Of a stretch of DNA of 50,941 nucleotides, positions 22,416 through 31,500 are shown in pieces; the first letter of the stretch is position 1, and each line of letters opens with the position of its first letter. The translations under genes and the position numbers were made by a program. The DNA comes from an uncultured bacterium. GTDB lineage: Bacteria; Cyanobacteriota; Vampirovibrionia; Gastranaerophilales; Gastranaerophilaceae. A model generated the notes under the pieces. That model saw nothing but the letters and a program-made list of their open reading frames with translations. It had not been told where the DNA came from and ran no database searches. Location of the stretch: assembly GCA_902795965.1 (NCBI GenBank), contig CADBNI010000008.1, positions 1 to 50,941 on the forward strand, in the 5' to 3' direction.

Positions 22416-23086
22416 TACATAAACGGACTTTGTTCGCTTGCGAACAAAACTTCCGCATCACCGTTTATCAAGCGTTCAAAAACTTTCAACACCATAATTT
22501 CGCTTTCAAAATGTCCGATATCAAACAACAAAATCGGGCATTCAAGCGCGGTATGAAATTTTACATCTCCCGTAATAAAAGCGTCCGCACCATTCTCGAC
22601 TGCTTGAGAAATAAATTCTGATCCGCTCCCCGCGCAAAACGCGATTTTATGCACTGATTTTTGCCCGTTATTATTTGTATACCTGAGGTTTGGCGAAATT
22701 TTTTTCAAAATTTTCAAAAGCTCCTCAACCGTCAAATCTTTTTGAACATATCTTAAAAATCCGTCAGTTTTACGTTCAATATTGCCGAACAACGCGTCAA
22801 CAAGCGTATCTGTTGTTCCGCCCTGCGCCAAATCAAGATTTGTGTGTGCGCAATAAATATCAATACCTTTAAAATCGAGCGGGACAAAAAACAACGGGTG
22901 GTGAGAAATTATCATATCGCAATTTTTTGCCTGTTTTATAATATCCTCTGTAACCGTAAGGCAAAGCATAACGCGATTGACATCTTTCTTATCCGTTTCA
23001 ACAAGCCAACCCGAACAGTCCCATTTTTCCTGAGTTTCAGGCGGTGCAAATTGTTCAATTTTTTTTATCAATTCGTATTTATTCAT
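22403..23086 (-). CDS. Nif3-like dinuclear metal centre protein
   Basis: The 227-residue product belongs to the NIF3/YqfO (GTP cyclohydrolase I type 2-like) family. Metal-binding residues are visible in MIISHHPLFF, CAHTNLDLAQGGTTD and FDIGHFESE near the C-terminus; the N-terminal KWDCSGWLVE matches the WDNxGL motif. The molecular function of the family is unresolved. AAAGGA precedes the ATG. It is convergent with the pseudopilin. Confidence 0.92.
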   Translation of the reverse strand: MNKYELIKKIEQFAPPETQEKWDCSGWLVETDKKDVNRVMLCLTVTEDIIKQAKNCDMIISHHPLFFVPLDFKGIDIYCAHTNLDLAQGGTTDTLVDALFGNIERKTDGFLRYVQKDLTVEELLKILKKISPNLRYTNNNGQKSVHKIAFCAGSGSEFISQAVENGADAFITGDVKFHTALECPILLFDIGHFESEIMVLKVFERLINGDAEVLFASEQSPFMYYQG

Positions 23087-23121
23087 TAATATTATTCCTT
23101 TATGCTCTGTTTAGATAAATT

Positions 23122-23186
23122 TGTCATCCCGAACTTGTTTCGGGATCTTATCGGAGTTAGACCCTGAAACGAGTTCAGGGTGACAT
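23122..23186. repeat. Inverted repeat, family F
   Basis: TGTCATCCCGAACTTGTTTC, then GGGATC; after a spacer GACCCTGAAACGAGTTCAGG and GTGACA. The two halves are imperfect inverted copies. Related blocks occur at about 50640-50895. Confidence 0.65.
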
Positions 23187-23219
23187 TGCTTATTGAAATT
23201 AATTGTATGTATAATTGTG

Positions 23220-24380
23220 TTAATTAATATAATCCAAAATCCGTTTTGCAATCGACATTTTGTCGGCACGTTCAAGTTGTTTTATACCGCCGTTTTTGTC
23301 CAAAATTGTAACCTCGTTATAATCGCTCGAAAAACCGATATCTTTGCGTGAAATATCGTTTGCGATTAAATAGTCGCAACCCTTTGAGGCAATTTTTTCT
23401 TTAGCGTTTTCAAGCAGATTTTCGCTTTCCGCACAAAATCCGACAATGGTTTGTGATGTTTTTTGGGCGGAAATTTCTTTTAAAATATCGGGATTTTTGA
23501 CGAATGTAAGAGTTATTTCATCATCTTGAGATTTTTTGAGTTTTTGCGGGGAAATTTCTTTTGCCCTGTAATCCGCTACTGCCGCCGCCATAATCACGAT
23601 ATCAGCTTTATCAAATTTCTTTTCGACTTCGGATTTCATATCAAGTGCGGATTTAACTTTTATAACTTCATAATCTCTTTTGGTATCTTTTGTGGTAATC
23701 AAAGTAACGTCAGCCCCGAAACTTTTTGCGGTATCAGCAAGCGCAAGTCCCATTTTGCCCGAAGAATAGTTTGAAATGTATCTCACAGGGTCTATTTCTT
23801 CAATCGTTCCACCCGAGGTTATAATGATTTTTTTACCGTTAAGCGGTTTATAGTTTAATAATTCAACGGTTTTGTCAAAAATTTTATCCAGAGAACACAA
23901 CCTGCCTTTGCCCTTGTAACCGCAAGCCAAAAATCCCGTTTCTGGTTCTAAAATTGTATGATGAAGTTTTTTTAGATTTTGTTGAACAATGGGATTTTCC
24001 CACATATTGCAATTCATTGCCGGTGCAATGATTACGGGTTTTTTAAACGCGCATGCGATTGATGTCAAAAGGTTATCGCAAATACCGTTGGCAATTTTTG
24101 AGATTGTGTTTGCGGTTGCGGGAGCAATTACCATAATATCCGCCTCATCAGCAAGCGAAATATGTTCGGGATTGAAATCTTTAACCTCAAATTCCTGAAC
24201 GTAAACATTGTTTTTACACAAATTTTGCAGGGTTAATTTAGTTACAAAATTCATTGCATTCGGAGTACAAACCACTTTTACCGTTGCGTTTGCGCGTTTG
24301 TACATTCGGATAAGTTCGCAAATTTTGTATGCCGCAATTCCGCCCGTAATTCCCAAAAGAATGGTTTTTCCGCTCAGCAT
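23220..24380 (-). CDS. coaBC: Bifunctional phosphopantothenoylcysteine decarboxylase / phosphopantothenate-cysteine ligase
   Basis: The 386-residue protein joins two domains. CoaC (1-180, flavoprotein) has LLGITGGIAAYK, MVIAPATANTISKIANGICD and PAMNCNMWENP with the key Asn-Met-x-x-x-Met-x region. CoaB (about 185-386) has KIIITSGGTIEEIDPVRYIS, NYSSGKMGLALAD, MAAAVADYRA, and VGFCAESENL. It makes 4'-phosphopantetheine with coaD downstream in the pathway. It overlaps gmk by 7 nt and is expressed with it. Confidence 0.97.
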   Translation of the reverse strand: MLSGKTILLGITGGIAAYKICELIRMYKRANATVKVVCTPNAMNFVTKLTLQNLCKNNVYVQEFEVKDFNPEHISLADEADIMVIAPATANTISKIANGICDNLLTSIACAFKKPVIIAPAMNCNMWENPIVQQNLKKLHHTILEPETGFLACGYKGKGRLCSLDKIFDKTVELLNYKPLNGKKIIITSGGTIEEIDPVRYISNYSSGKMGLALADTAKSFGADVTLITTKDTKRDYEVIKVKSALDMKSEVEKKFDKADIVIMAAAVADYRAKEISPQKLKKSQDDEITLTFVKNPDILKEISAQKTSQTIVGFCAESENLLENAKEKIASKGCDYLIANDISRKDIGFSSDYNEVTILDKNGGIKQLERADKMSIAKRILDYIN

Positions 24381-24931
24381 TTGGTATCTCCGATAATTTT
24401 TTCAAGTTCGCAAATTGCTCTTTCCAAATCGTCATTAATTATTTTATAGTCAAAGTTTTCGGCACGTTTAAGTTCTTCTTTTACTTCGTCAAGCCTTTTT
24501 TGGATAGTAGCTTCGTCCTCGGTATGACGTCCTCTCAGACGATTTTCGAGCGTTGAAAGTGAAGGAGGGGCTATAAAAATCAGCACAGCTTCCTTCATTT
24601 GTTCTTTTACCTGAAGTGCGCCTTGGGTGTCGATTTCAAGGATTAAATTTTTACCTTCCTCAAGGCATTGTTCAATATATTTTTTCTTTGTGCCGTAACG
24701 ATTTCCCGCAAATTCCGCCCATTCGAGAAATTTGTTTTCATCAATACAATTTTGAAATTCTTCTTTTGACAGGAAAAAATAATTTTTCCCGTCGACTTCG
24801 CCTTCGCGCGGAAGTCTTGTTGTGCAGGATACTGACAGTATAAACTCCGGATTTCTGTTTAAAAATCCTTTTATAACAGTGCCTTTTCCGACACCTGACG
24901 AACCTGATATTACATATAATTTTTTATTCAT
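24374..24931 (-). CDS. gmk: Guanylate kinase
   Basis: GMP + ATP to GDP + ADP. The 185-residue protein has the P-loop GSSGVGKGTV, the GMP-binding SVSCTTRLPREGEVDGKNYFF-type region, LILEIDTQGALQVKE and FIAPPSLSTLENRLRGR. The -10 box TATAAT lies 6 nt before the ATG with no binding site, so the mRNA is probably leaderless. Confidence 0.97.
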   Translation of the reverse strand: MNKKLYVISGSSGVGKGTVIKGFLNRNPEFILSVSCTTRLPREGEVDGKNYFFLSKEEFQNCIDENKFLEWAEFAGNRYGTKKKYIEQCLEEGKNLILEIDTQGALQVKEQMKEAVLIFIAPPSLSTLENRLRGRHTEDEATIQKRLDEVKEELKRAENFDYKIINDDLERAICELEKIIGDTKC

Positions 24932-24937
24932 AGAAAG

Positions 24938-24943
24938 ATTATA
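24938..24943 (-). promoter_or_regulatory. -10 box of gmk-coaBC, leaderless geometry
   Basis: Minus-strand TATAAT, 6 nt (CTTTCT), ATG. No Shine-Dalgarno sequence. Confidence 0.68.
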
Positions 24944-24984
24944 CTATAAAAAAAATACTTATGTATTTTTTATAATGATACTTC

Positions 24985-25295
24985 TGTCTTATATGTGGGG
25001 CTGTGAGCCATCACGCCCCTCACCAATATTCTTTCTTTTTCATTGCGACGGAAAAAGAAAGAATATTGGATAAGAAAGAAAAACACGCATATAACTTAAT
25101 CACCACTAAACTCAACCAGAAGCGAATTAACTCGCTATACTTTAGTATCATTGCGAGAACGAACGTTAGTGAGGACGTAGCAATCTCATCATGTTATCAA
25201 GACTTTACCGCTCAGACAAAATTCGCTTTGTTGCTGTTTCGTTAAGTGGTGATTATAAGAAGTTTTGATGCGCCACAAACGCACATTATAATAAT
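24985..25295. repeat. Gene-free nested inverted-repeat region
   Basis: No convincing gene lies in the 408 bases between gmk and the transporter. The region holds a 19-bp perfect hairpin (25023-25041 with 25051-25069). It also holds a 159-bp element with 14-bp terminal inverted repeats TAATCACCACTAAA (25097-25110) and its near-exact inverse (25242-25255). Inside this lies a family D-like block (ATTGCGAGAACGAACG, then GTAGCAATCTCATCA). The outer edges (about 24991 and 25290) are also weakly inverted. It looks like several miniature elements nested in one another. Confidence 0.65.
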
Positions 25296-25339
25296 TTCCC
25301 TTTTTTAAAAGTTAGATACAATAAACTGATTTGTAATTA

Positions 25340-26737
25340 TCAAACTTTAACTTTTTTCCGTGCCTTTTCGTAAATCAAGAGGATTGTGCAGATGACAACG
25401 CAAATCATTGTTGAAACCATCCAAAATCCTATTGCACCGTTCCAGCCGAATTTGTCAACAACAAAACCCGTACCGCCCGAAGAAAGTGCAGCACCTACGT
25501 AGCCGAAAATTCCCGTAAATCCGATAGATGCCGAGGCAACTTTTTTGGAACTGCTTTCGACTGCGCAAAGCCCGCCGATAAGCATTTGCGGACCTGCCGT
25601 AAACATACCTATCATAGCCGCATAAATGTAATCCATATATCCGCGTGATGCGGGGTTTGCAGCAAATGCAAGCAAACTCATAATCAAACAGATTAAAAAT
25701 ACAATGTTAATCGGAGTCCTGTTGCCTTTGTAAATTTTATCGGAAATAATCCCCGCAAGTATTGCCCCGAATGCTCCGACAAGCGCAAGCGAACTGAGTT
25801 TTGAACTTGCAACCGTCAAGGAGTTTCCTTTTACTTCAACAAGATATTTTACAAGCCAATCTTCCGTTCCAAATCTGATTATATAAACAAAAATGTATGC
25901 AATCGCAAGCATCCATATAATCGGGTTGCACAAAATATGTTCTTTGAAAATTTGGAAATATGAACGTTTGTCCTCGTCCTCTGCGGGTTCGTCACATTTA
26001 ACGGGTTCTTCTCTGAATTTTTCAACATCGGGAAGCCCCAAACTCTGCGGTTTATCGCGAAGTCTGTCGAACAACCAGATACCGACAACAATACAAATTA
26101 TTGCAGGAATATAAAATGCAGCCATCCAACCGAATTTGTCAATTACGATACCCGAAATCATTACAGCGGCAAATACCCCAATCTGGTGTGAAGTTGACCA
26201 AATTGACCATTTTGTTCCGCGTTCCGAGTTTGAAAACCAATAGGACAAACTCTTTGCAACCGGCGGAAATCCGCAGGATTGAAACCAGCCGTTAGCACCC
26301 CAAAAGAAAGCCATTACCCACAATAAAACGGTTGCGGAAGGCAACCCGAAAAATGATACGTGACCCGGAGTTATGAATAATGCACTCAAAACAAAGCAAA
26401 TATTACATATTGCCGATAAAATCAATGCCGTAGGTAAAAATGTTCTTACGTTTGATTTATCCGCAATAACGCCGTTGATAAATTTTCCGATACCGTAAGT
26501 TACGTAAAGCGTTGACCCTAAAATACCCAATTCGGTATTTGAAAGATGCAGCGCTTCACCCATTGAAGGCAGTGCTACCGCAATGTTTTTACGACAAATG
26601 TGGAATACTACGTAAGCTATAAAACTTGAGTAAAAAATTCTCCATCTGAAATGTGCATAAGTCTTTTTTACTTCTTCCTCGCTCATTGTAACCGGTTTTG
26701 ACGGCGGTTCTTTAAAAAATTCAATAAATTTATTCAT
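25340..26737 (-). CDS. Organophosphate:phosphate antiporter family transporter (UhpC/UhpT/GlpT-like)
   Basis: The 465-residue protein is an MFS transporter of the OPA family with 12 membrane segments. Family features: FHICRKNIAVALPSMGEAL after helix 1, LGSTLYVTYGIGKFINGVIA, FWGANGWFQSCGFPPVAKSL, KWSIWSTSHQIG and a long cytosolic loop (about 220-255) rich in Glu and Asp. The substrate is probably a sugar phosphate or glycerol phosphate; the motif order is closest to UhpC/UhpT in my judgement. The gene starts on the stop codon of the exonuclease gene, so the two are co-transcribed. Confidence 0.9.
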   Translation of the reverse strand: MNKFIEFFKEPPSKPVTMSEEEVKKTYAHFRWRIFYSSFIAYVVFHICRKNIAVALPSMGEALHLSNTELGILGSTLYVTYGIGKFINGVIADKSNVRTFLPTALILSAICNICFVLSALFITPGHVSFFGLPSATVLLWVMAFFWGANGWFQSCGFPPVAKSLSYWFSNSERGTKWSIWSTSHQIGVFAAVMISGIVIDKFGWMAAFYIPAIICIVVGIWLFDRLRDKPQSLGLPDVEKFREEPVKCDEPAEDEDKRSYFQIFKEHILCNPIIWMLAIAYIFVYIIRFGTEDWLVKYLVEVKGNSLTVASSKLSSLALVGAFGAILAGIISDKIYKGNRTPINIVFLICLIMSLLAFAANPASRGYMDYIYAAMIGMFTAGPQMLIGGLCAVESSSKKVASASIGFTGIFGYVGAALSSGGTGFVVDKFGWNGAIGFWMVSTMICVVICTILLIYEKARKKVKV

Positions 26738-27654
26738 TATTTTCCTGCCTTTATAATCTGAATATTTCGCGTTTCGGTGATTTCCTGACGTGCGTCTTTG
26801 ATGATTTCTTTCTTTTCTTCATCAAGTCTGCAGCCGCCGACAAGTCTGTCAATAAAACCTGTATTGACTTTTACCGCTTTATCCAAAGCACCGACTTCTT
26901 CCAAGACATCTTTTATCTGATGTAAATCGTATCCGAACGATTGTTTTGTGTTATAAACAAGAGTTTCACCCGATTGAGAGCAGATTGGTTTTCCGCCCTG
27001 TTCAAAATACAGTTTGAATACGGATTTCAAATCCTGTAGTTCGGATTGAAGAGTTGTTACGGTCTGTTGTATTCTTAAAAATCTTTCAAAAAGATATTCG
27101 ATATTGTCTAACTGTTTGACTTCCCAATCGTATTTTTGCAAATATAATTTTTTAAGTTTCGGGTAAGCAAGCGCAAGCCCCATTGTATCAGCCATTGCTC
27201 TGTGATGATTGTTAAGTTCGACTTTGAACTTTTCCGTTAATGCTTCCAATCCGTGAGAAAAAAGATCGGGATATATTTCTTTGAACATTTGTTGAGAATC
27301 AATTCTCGGGTTTTCAATTTCTTTTCCCGTTGTTCTGAGGCTTGCTTCGTTTAAGAACGAATAGTCAAAAATACAGTTGTGCGCAACAATCGGATAATCG
27401 CCGATAAATTCCAAAATTTTGGGCATGATTTCCGCTTCCGTCGGTGCATCTGCAACCATTTCGGGTGTAATCCCGTGGATTGCGATACTGGATTTTCTGA
27501 TATGTTGTTCGGGGTTTATAAGAGTTTGAAATTCATCTTTTATTTTGCCGTTTTCAAGTCTGACAGCGGCAAATTCAACCATTCTCTCCTTCGTATAGTC
27601 CAAACCTGTAGTTTCCGTATCGAGGACTATTTCTATTACTTTTTTCCTAACCAT
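26737..27654 (-). CDS. DnaQ/DEDDh-family 3'-5' exonuclease
   Basis: Residues 1-175 form an epsilon-type exonuclease: LDTETTGLDY (Exo I, Asp and Glu), HNCIFDYSFL (Exo II) and HRAMADTMG (Exo III, His and Asp). The C-terminal 130 residues (about 180-305), with a helical start, are not a family I know; they may mediate binding to DNA or a partner. It could be the proofreading subunit of polymerase III or a related nuclease such as those acting on RNA ends. It precedes the transporter with no gap. Confidence 0.88.
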   Translation of the reverse strand: MVRKKVIEIVLDTETTGLDYTKERMVEFAAVRLENGKIKDEFQTLINPEQHIRKSSIAIHGITPEMVADAPTEAEIMPKILEFIGDYPIVAHNCIFDYSFLNEASLRTTGKEIENPRIDSQQMFKEIYPDLFSHGLEALTEKFKVELNNHHRAMADTMGLALAYPKLKKLYLQKYDWEVKQLDNIEYLFERFLRIQQTVTTLQSELQDLKSVFKLYFEQGGKPICSQSGETLVYNTKQSFGYDLHQIKDVLEEVGALDKAVKVNTGFIDRLVGGCRLDEEKKEIIKDARQEITETRNIQIIKAGK

Positions 27655-27738
27655 TTTTTTATCCTATAAGAATTCTGTTAAGATAATAGCATAAAAATAA
27701 ATTATATGGTATTATATCAAAAGCAAAAGGAGAAGAAA

Positions 27739-28056
27739 ATGGCAATAGACATTAATGATGCAAGTTTTGAGACCGAAGTTTTGAATTGTGAACAACCGGT
27801 AGTTGTGGATTTTTGGGCACCTTGGTGCGGTCCATGCCGTAAATTGGGACCGATTTTGGAAGAAGTTGCGGGAGAATTTGCAGGCAAAGTAAAATTTGTA
27901 AAGGTTAATACCGACGAAAATTTGCAAACCGCACAAAACTATTCAATCAGCGGACTTCCGAGTTTGTTGGTTTTCAAAAACGGCAAAGCCCTCGAAAGAC
28001 TTGTCGGCTTGATGCCAAAATCAACGATTATTTCAAATATCGAAAAACATTTATAA
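27739..28056 (+). CDS. trxA: Thioredoxin
   Basis: The 105-residue protein has the active site WAPWCGPCRKLGPILE, cis-Pro in SGLPSLLVFKNG and the full thioredoxin length. The start is the ATG after AAAGGAG. A terminator follows directly. Confidence 0.97.
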   Translation: MAIDINDASFETEVLNCEQPVVVDFWAPWCGPCRKLGPILEEVAGEFAGKVKFVKVNTDENLQTAQNYSISGLPSLLVFKNGKALERLVGLMPKSTIISNIEKHL

Positions 28057-28083
28057 AAAAACTCCCTTTAAGGGAGTTTTTTT
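28055..28083 (+). terminator. Rho-independent terminator after trxA
   Basis: AAAAAACTCCCTT and AAGGGAGTTTTTTT form a short stem with a T run. It is symmetrical enough to work for the minus-strand small gene at 28082-28201 as well. Confidence 0.92.
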
Positions 28084-28201
28084 ATTGATTGTTTTTAGGT
28101 TTTCTGAATTCGGCGGGCGGTTGAGTCATTCTGTTAATAGCCCAAATCAGAACAATACAAACAAAAGCAAGTAATATATCTTGCAAAATTTCCGTTGTCA
28201 T
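28082..28201 (-). CDS. 39-residue single-pass membrane protein
   Basis: The product starts MTTEILQDILLAFVCIVLIW and continues AINRMTQPPAEFRKPKNNQ: one membrane helix (about 5-22) and a short basic tail. GGAGG sits 8 nt before the ATG, within the end of the upstream gene, and the two genes overlap by ATGA. The strong binding site and coupling support a real gene. Its function is unknown. Confidence 0.75.
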   Translation of the reverse strand: MTTEILQDILLAFVCIVLIWAINRMTQPPAEFRKPKNNQ

Positions 28202-28431
28202 TTATTTACCTCCAATGATTTAATATTATTATCAATTAATTTGTCCAAAATTATATAATTGTTTATCAGTATAAATGCCGTATATATTCCTGCAATCAAA
28301 AACAGTACCGACTTGACGGATATCGGCATAAATATTAAACCGATTATACCCGCCGCAACTATTCCGAACATCTGTATCGCTAATTGTCTTTTGTTAATAA
28401 GATTGTCTATTTTTATTTTTACAATTTCCAT
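28198..28431 (-). CDS. Small two-helix membrane protein
   Basis: The 77-residue protein has a charged N-terminus (MEIVKIKIDNLINKRQLAIQ) followed by two hydrophobic helices (about 21-37 and 39-58) and a Lys/Asn-rich tail. No family is recognised. A TAAAAT -10 box lies 6 nt before the ATG with no binding site. It is coupled to the 39-residue membrane protein by a 4-nt overlap, so the pair may act together. Confidence 0.7.
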   Translation of the reverse strand: MEIVKIKIDNLINKRQLAIQMFGIVAAGIIGLIFMPISVKSVLFLIAGIYTAFILINNYIILDKLIDNNIKSLEVNK

Positions 28432-28437
28432 ATTAAA

Positions 28438-28443
28438 ATTTTA
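28438..28443 (-). promoter_or_regulatory. -10 box of small membrane gene pair, leaderless geometry
   Basis: Minus-strand TAAAAT, 6 nt (TTTAAT), ATG at 28431. Confidence 0.5.
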
Positions 28444-28560
28444 TTCTTTATTTTTATATTAATCAAATTGTAACACTTTGTAAATTTTATTTACAAAAGT
28501 ATTCTATTTGTTAAAGTAAACCCCCTTAAAAGCCGATAAAACTATTAAGGAAACAAGGGT

Positions 28561-31500
28561 ATGCGAATAAACGGTTTACAAAATAAATTTGAAATGTTTC
28601 AAGACTTTTACTACGAAGTAAAAGGCATACAAATTTCGTATAAAGAAGCATTGCGTCTTTATGCGTTGATGGACAGAGCTACCAAAAATTCCTTTTTAAA
28701 GTATTGTGCAGATAAAGTTGATTATGAAATTATTTATGAAAAAGATGAATGCGGCAATTTCCTTTTAGATGACAACGGAGATAAAATTCGTCACAATGCC
28801 GCACCTTTCGTTACAACAAACGCATACAACCTTAAACATGACGTCAAACTGGAAGAAACCGGCGAAACAAAAAAAGTAAAGAGAAAAGAAAAGCAGCCTG
28901 ACGGTTCAATCAAATATGTTGAAAAAGAAGTAAAATGTTATACTTCAAACCTTACAGAATTGAATAAACATTTTATCGGTACTAAATCTTCTATAGAAGC
29001 ATATGCTGTTCGAAACGGTTTGAAACTTGATCCTGTTTGGGGAAAATATTCTCCCGAAGAAATTATCCAAATGGAAAATGAAGGGGTTAATATTCCTCAG
29101 GATATTATTGATATTGCACATTCAATTATCGAATCTTCAGGGGCTAACTATGAAGGCGGAGAAGATGAAGAAGGTACGGGTGAAACCACTACGGAAAAAG
29201 AACCGTTCCTTGAACTTGTTCCGAAAGCTCAAAAACATATTGAAAAATGCGAAGAAAAAAGAGAAAAAATTGATGATAAAATTCAAGATATGCTTGGTGA
29301 AACCGCTAAGAACAAAAAAAGTTTTCTTGAAAGCCGGCAAAGCAAACTTGATGAATTAAAAGAATACGAAGAAAAAATCAGAGAATGGCGTCATTTACAG
29401 GATAAAATTAATAACGGTGAAGAATTAACCGATTCTGAAGCTCGTAAATATGCTCAAATAACAGGCATGCTTCAGGAAAAAAATCACAAATCTTCTGATT
29501 TTACTATGGACAAAAACAAAATTGCAATGTCTTTGAATGATATCAATATTCTTGCGGTTTTGGGCGAAAAACTTGCCGATGAAACGATAGAAATTGCCGA
29601 TACACTTGCTGATTATACATCAGAAGCAAATTACAAATCTACACGCGATACGGTTACTCAAGAAATGGGATTTTTGAGAGCTATCGTTGCTATGGCTAAC
29701 GGTAAAGCAGTTGCTCAGGAAGCAAGTAAAATCGGTAATGAAACAAAAGAATACACCGAACAAACCTCGGGAAGCGTAAATGATATTGCATCAGTTTTGG
29801 GTGTTGAATCCATGCTTGCAAATCCTAACAGCGGTGAGTGCGAAGCAACCGAAGAAACGGGCGAAATGAAAACAGCCGAAACTCAAGCCTCCGAAGGTAC
29901 TGATGCAGGTGCAGGAAATGTTCCCGATACCGATAACAATGCCGAAGACAAAAATGCCGCAGAACAAAAAAATACAACACAAGAAGATGATTTTATCGTA
30001 AATGACGAAAATGTTTTGGGTTTGATTAAAGATGCGGGTGAAATTAACAATGACCTTCTCAACGAAGTTAAAACATCTGCTCAAAATCTTAAAATGTCTG
30101 CTGATGATAAGGATTTTGCAGAAAGTGCAGAAAAACTTGTTGCTAAAATGGTTAAAGAATACAAAGAAGAAGAAGCAAGACGTCAGCAGGAAATCAGTAC
30201 AAAAGAACAGGAAATTAAACAGGCTCAAGAAAAAATTGATGAACTCCAGGGCGGTAAAGAAGCCGAAGAACTTGCCGAACAATTCGGTGTTGAAAATAAT
30301 GATGAACAAACCCCCGAAAACAAAAAAGAAATTGAAACTAATAAACAAATTATAGAACAAAACACAAGTGCTATTGAGGCTCTTAAAGCTGAACAAGCAC
30401 AGGATACCGAAACTTTCAAAGCTGCAGTTGCTCCGCAAAAATCACAAATTGCAAAAGCATTGCCTGAAGAAATGGAAGCTCTTGAAAACGATACAAAATA
30501 TAAAGATGAAATTATTCCCGAAGATGTTGAAAAATTAGCATTTACAGGTGCAAACGGCGGTACTTTGTTCAAAATGGGTAAATACCGTATAACGGTAGGT
30601 TTGGAATATCTTGCAGCAGGCATGTTTGTACCTCCTTTGAGAGTTTTGGGTATGTGGCATATTGCAAGAGGCGGAATAAGTGCAGCAATAGGTGCAGAAG
30701 CACAGGCGGCAGCAAAAACTCCTTTGCCTGAAGTTGCATTAAAATCTGTTGATGCTTCAACCGCTAACGAAGAAGTCGCTATTAACGGAATGAACTCTAT
30801 TGATGCTCAAATCTCGGAAATTACGGGCGAACAAACAGAAGCTGAAAAATACGAATCCGCAAATGCAGATGAAAATGATGATGCAAACAACGAAGTTACC
30901 GAAACTACCGAAGAACAAACCGTAGAAGGCAGCGAAGGACAACCCGTTGTTGAAAACAATAATGAATCTGTTACGGGCGGAGCTGCTCAGATTAGTGAAA
31001 GTGATGCGAAAGCAGTTGAAGAAACTCCGGCTGATGAAGATAGTAAAACTGTTAAAAATGTAAAAGAAAGCGAAGAAAAACAAAAAACTTCCGAAACAAA
31101 TCCTGAAAAAGCTATCGAAAATGACGACGAAATTAAAAAAGAAACTAAAACTTCAGGTAAAAGTGCAAAATCCGAAAAGAAACAGGATATGGATACCGAC
31201 AAAGCTCAGGATACAGTTGACGATATAGCTGCTGACGGTGAAGAAACCGGTAAAGATTCGGAAAAAGTTCTTAAAGATACCGATAAAGATGAAAAGCAAC
31301 TTGAAAAAGAAACTAAAAAATTAATGAAACAAATGAAATCTGATGAAAAAGAAATTATCAGAATGACAAAAGAATCCGAAAGAGCTGCAAAAAAACAGGA
31401 AGAATTACTTGTTCGTTACGAAGAATTGGTTGCCGAAAACGAAAAAATCGAAGCGGAAGAACAACAAAAACAAACAACCGCTCCCGCAGGACAATCGCAA

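Noticed and set aside
25023-25069. 19-bp perfect hairpin as a terminator
   Set aside because: It is not followed by a T run on either strand and is flanked by other inverted repeats, so a miniature element is more likely.
24822-25245. Plus-strand frames in the gmk-transporter gap
   Set aside because: Their translation follows inverted repeats; no conserved motif and no binding site.
29791-30438. Minus-strand frame rich in Phe/Cys within the giant gene
   Set aside because: It is the antisense of Glu/Lys-rich coding sequence, as are the other Phe/Ser-rich minus-strand frames there.
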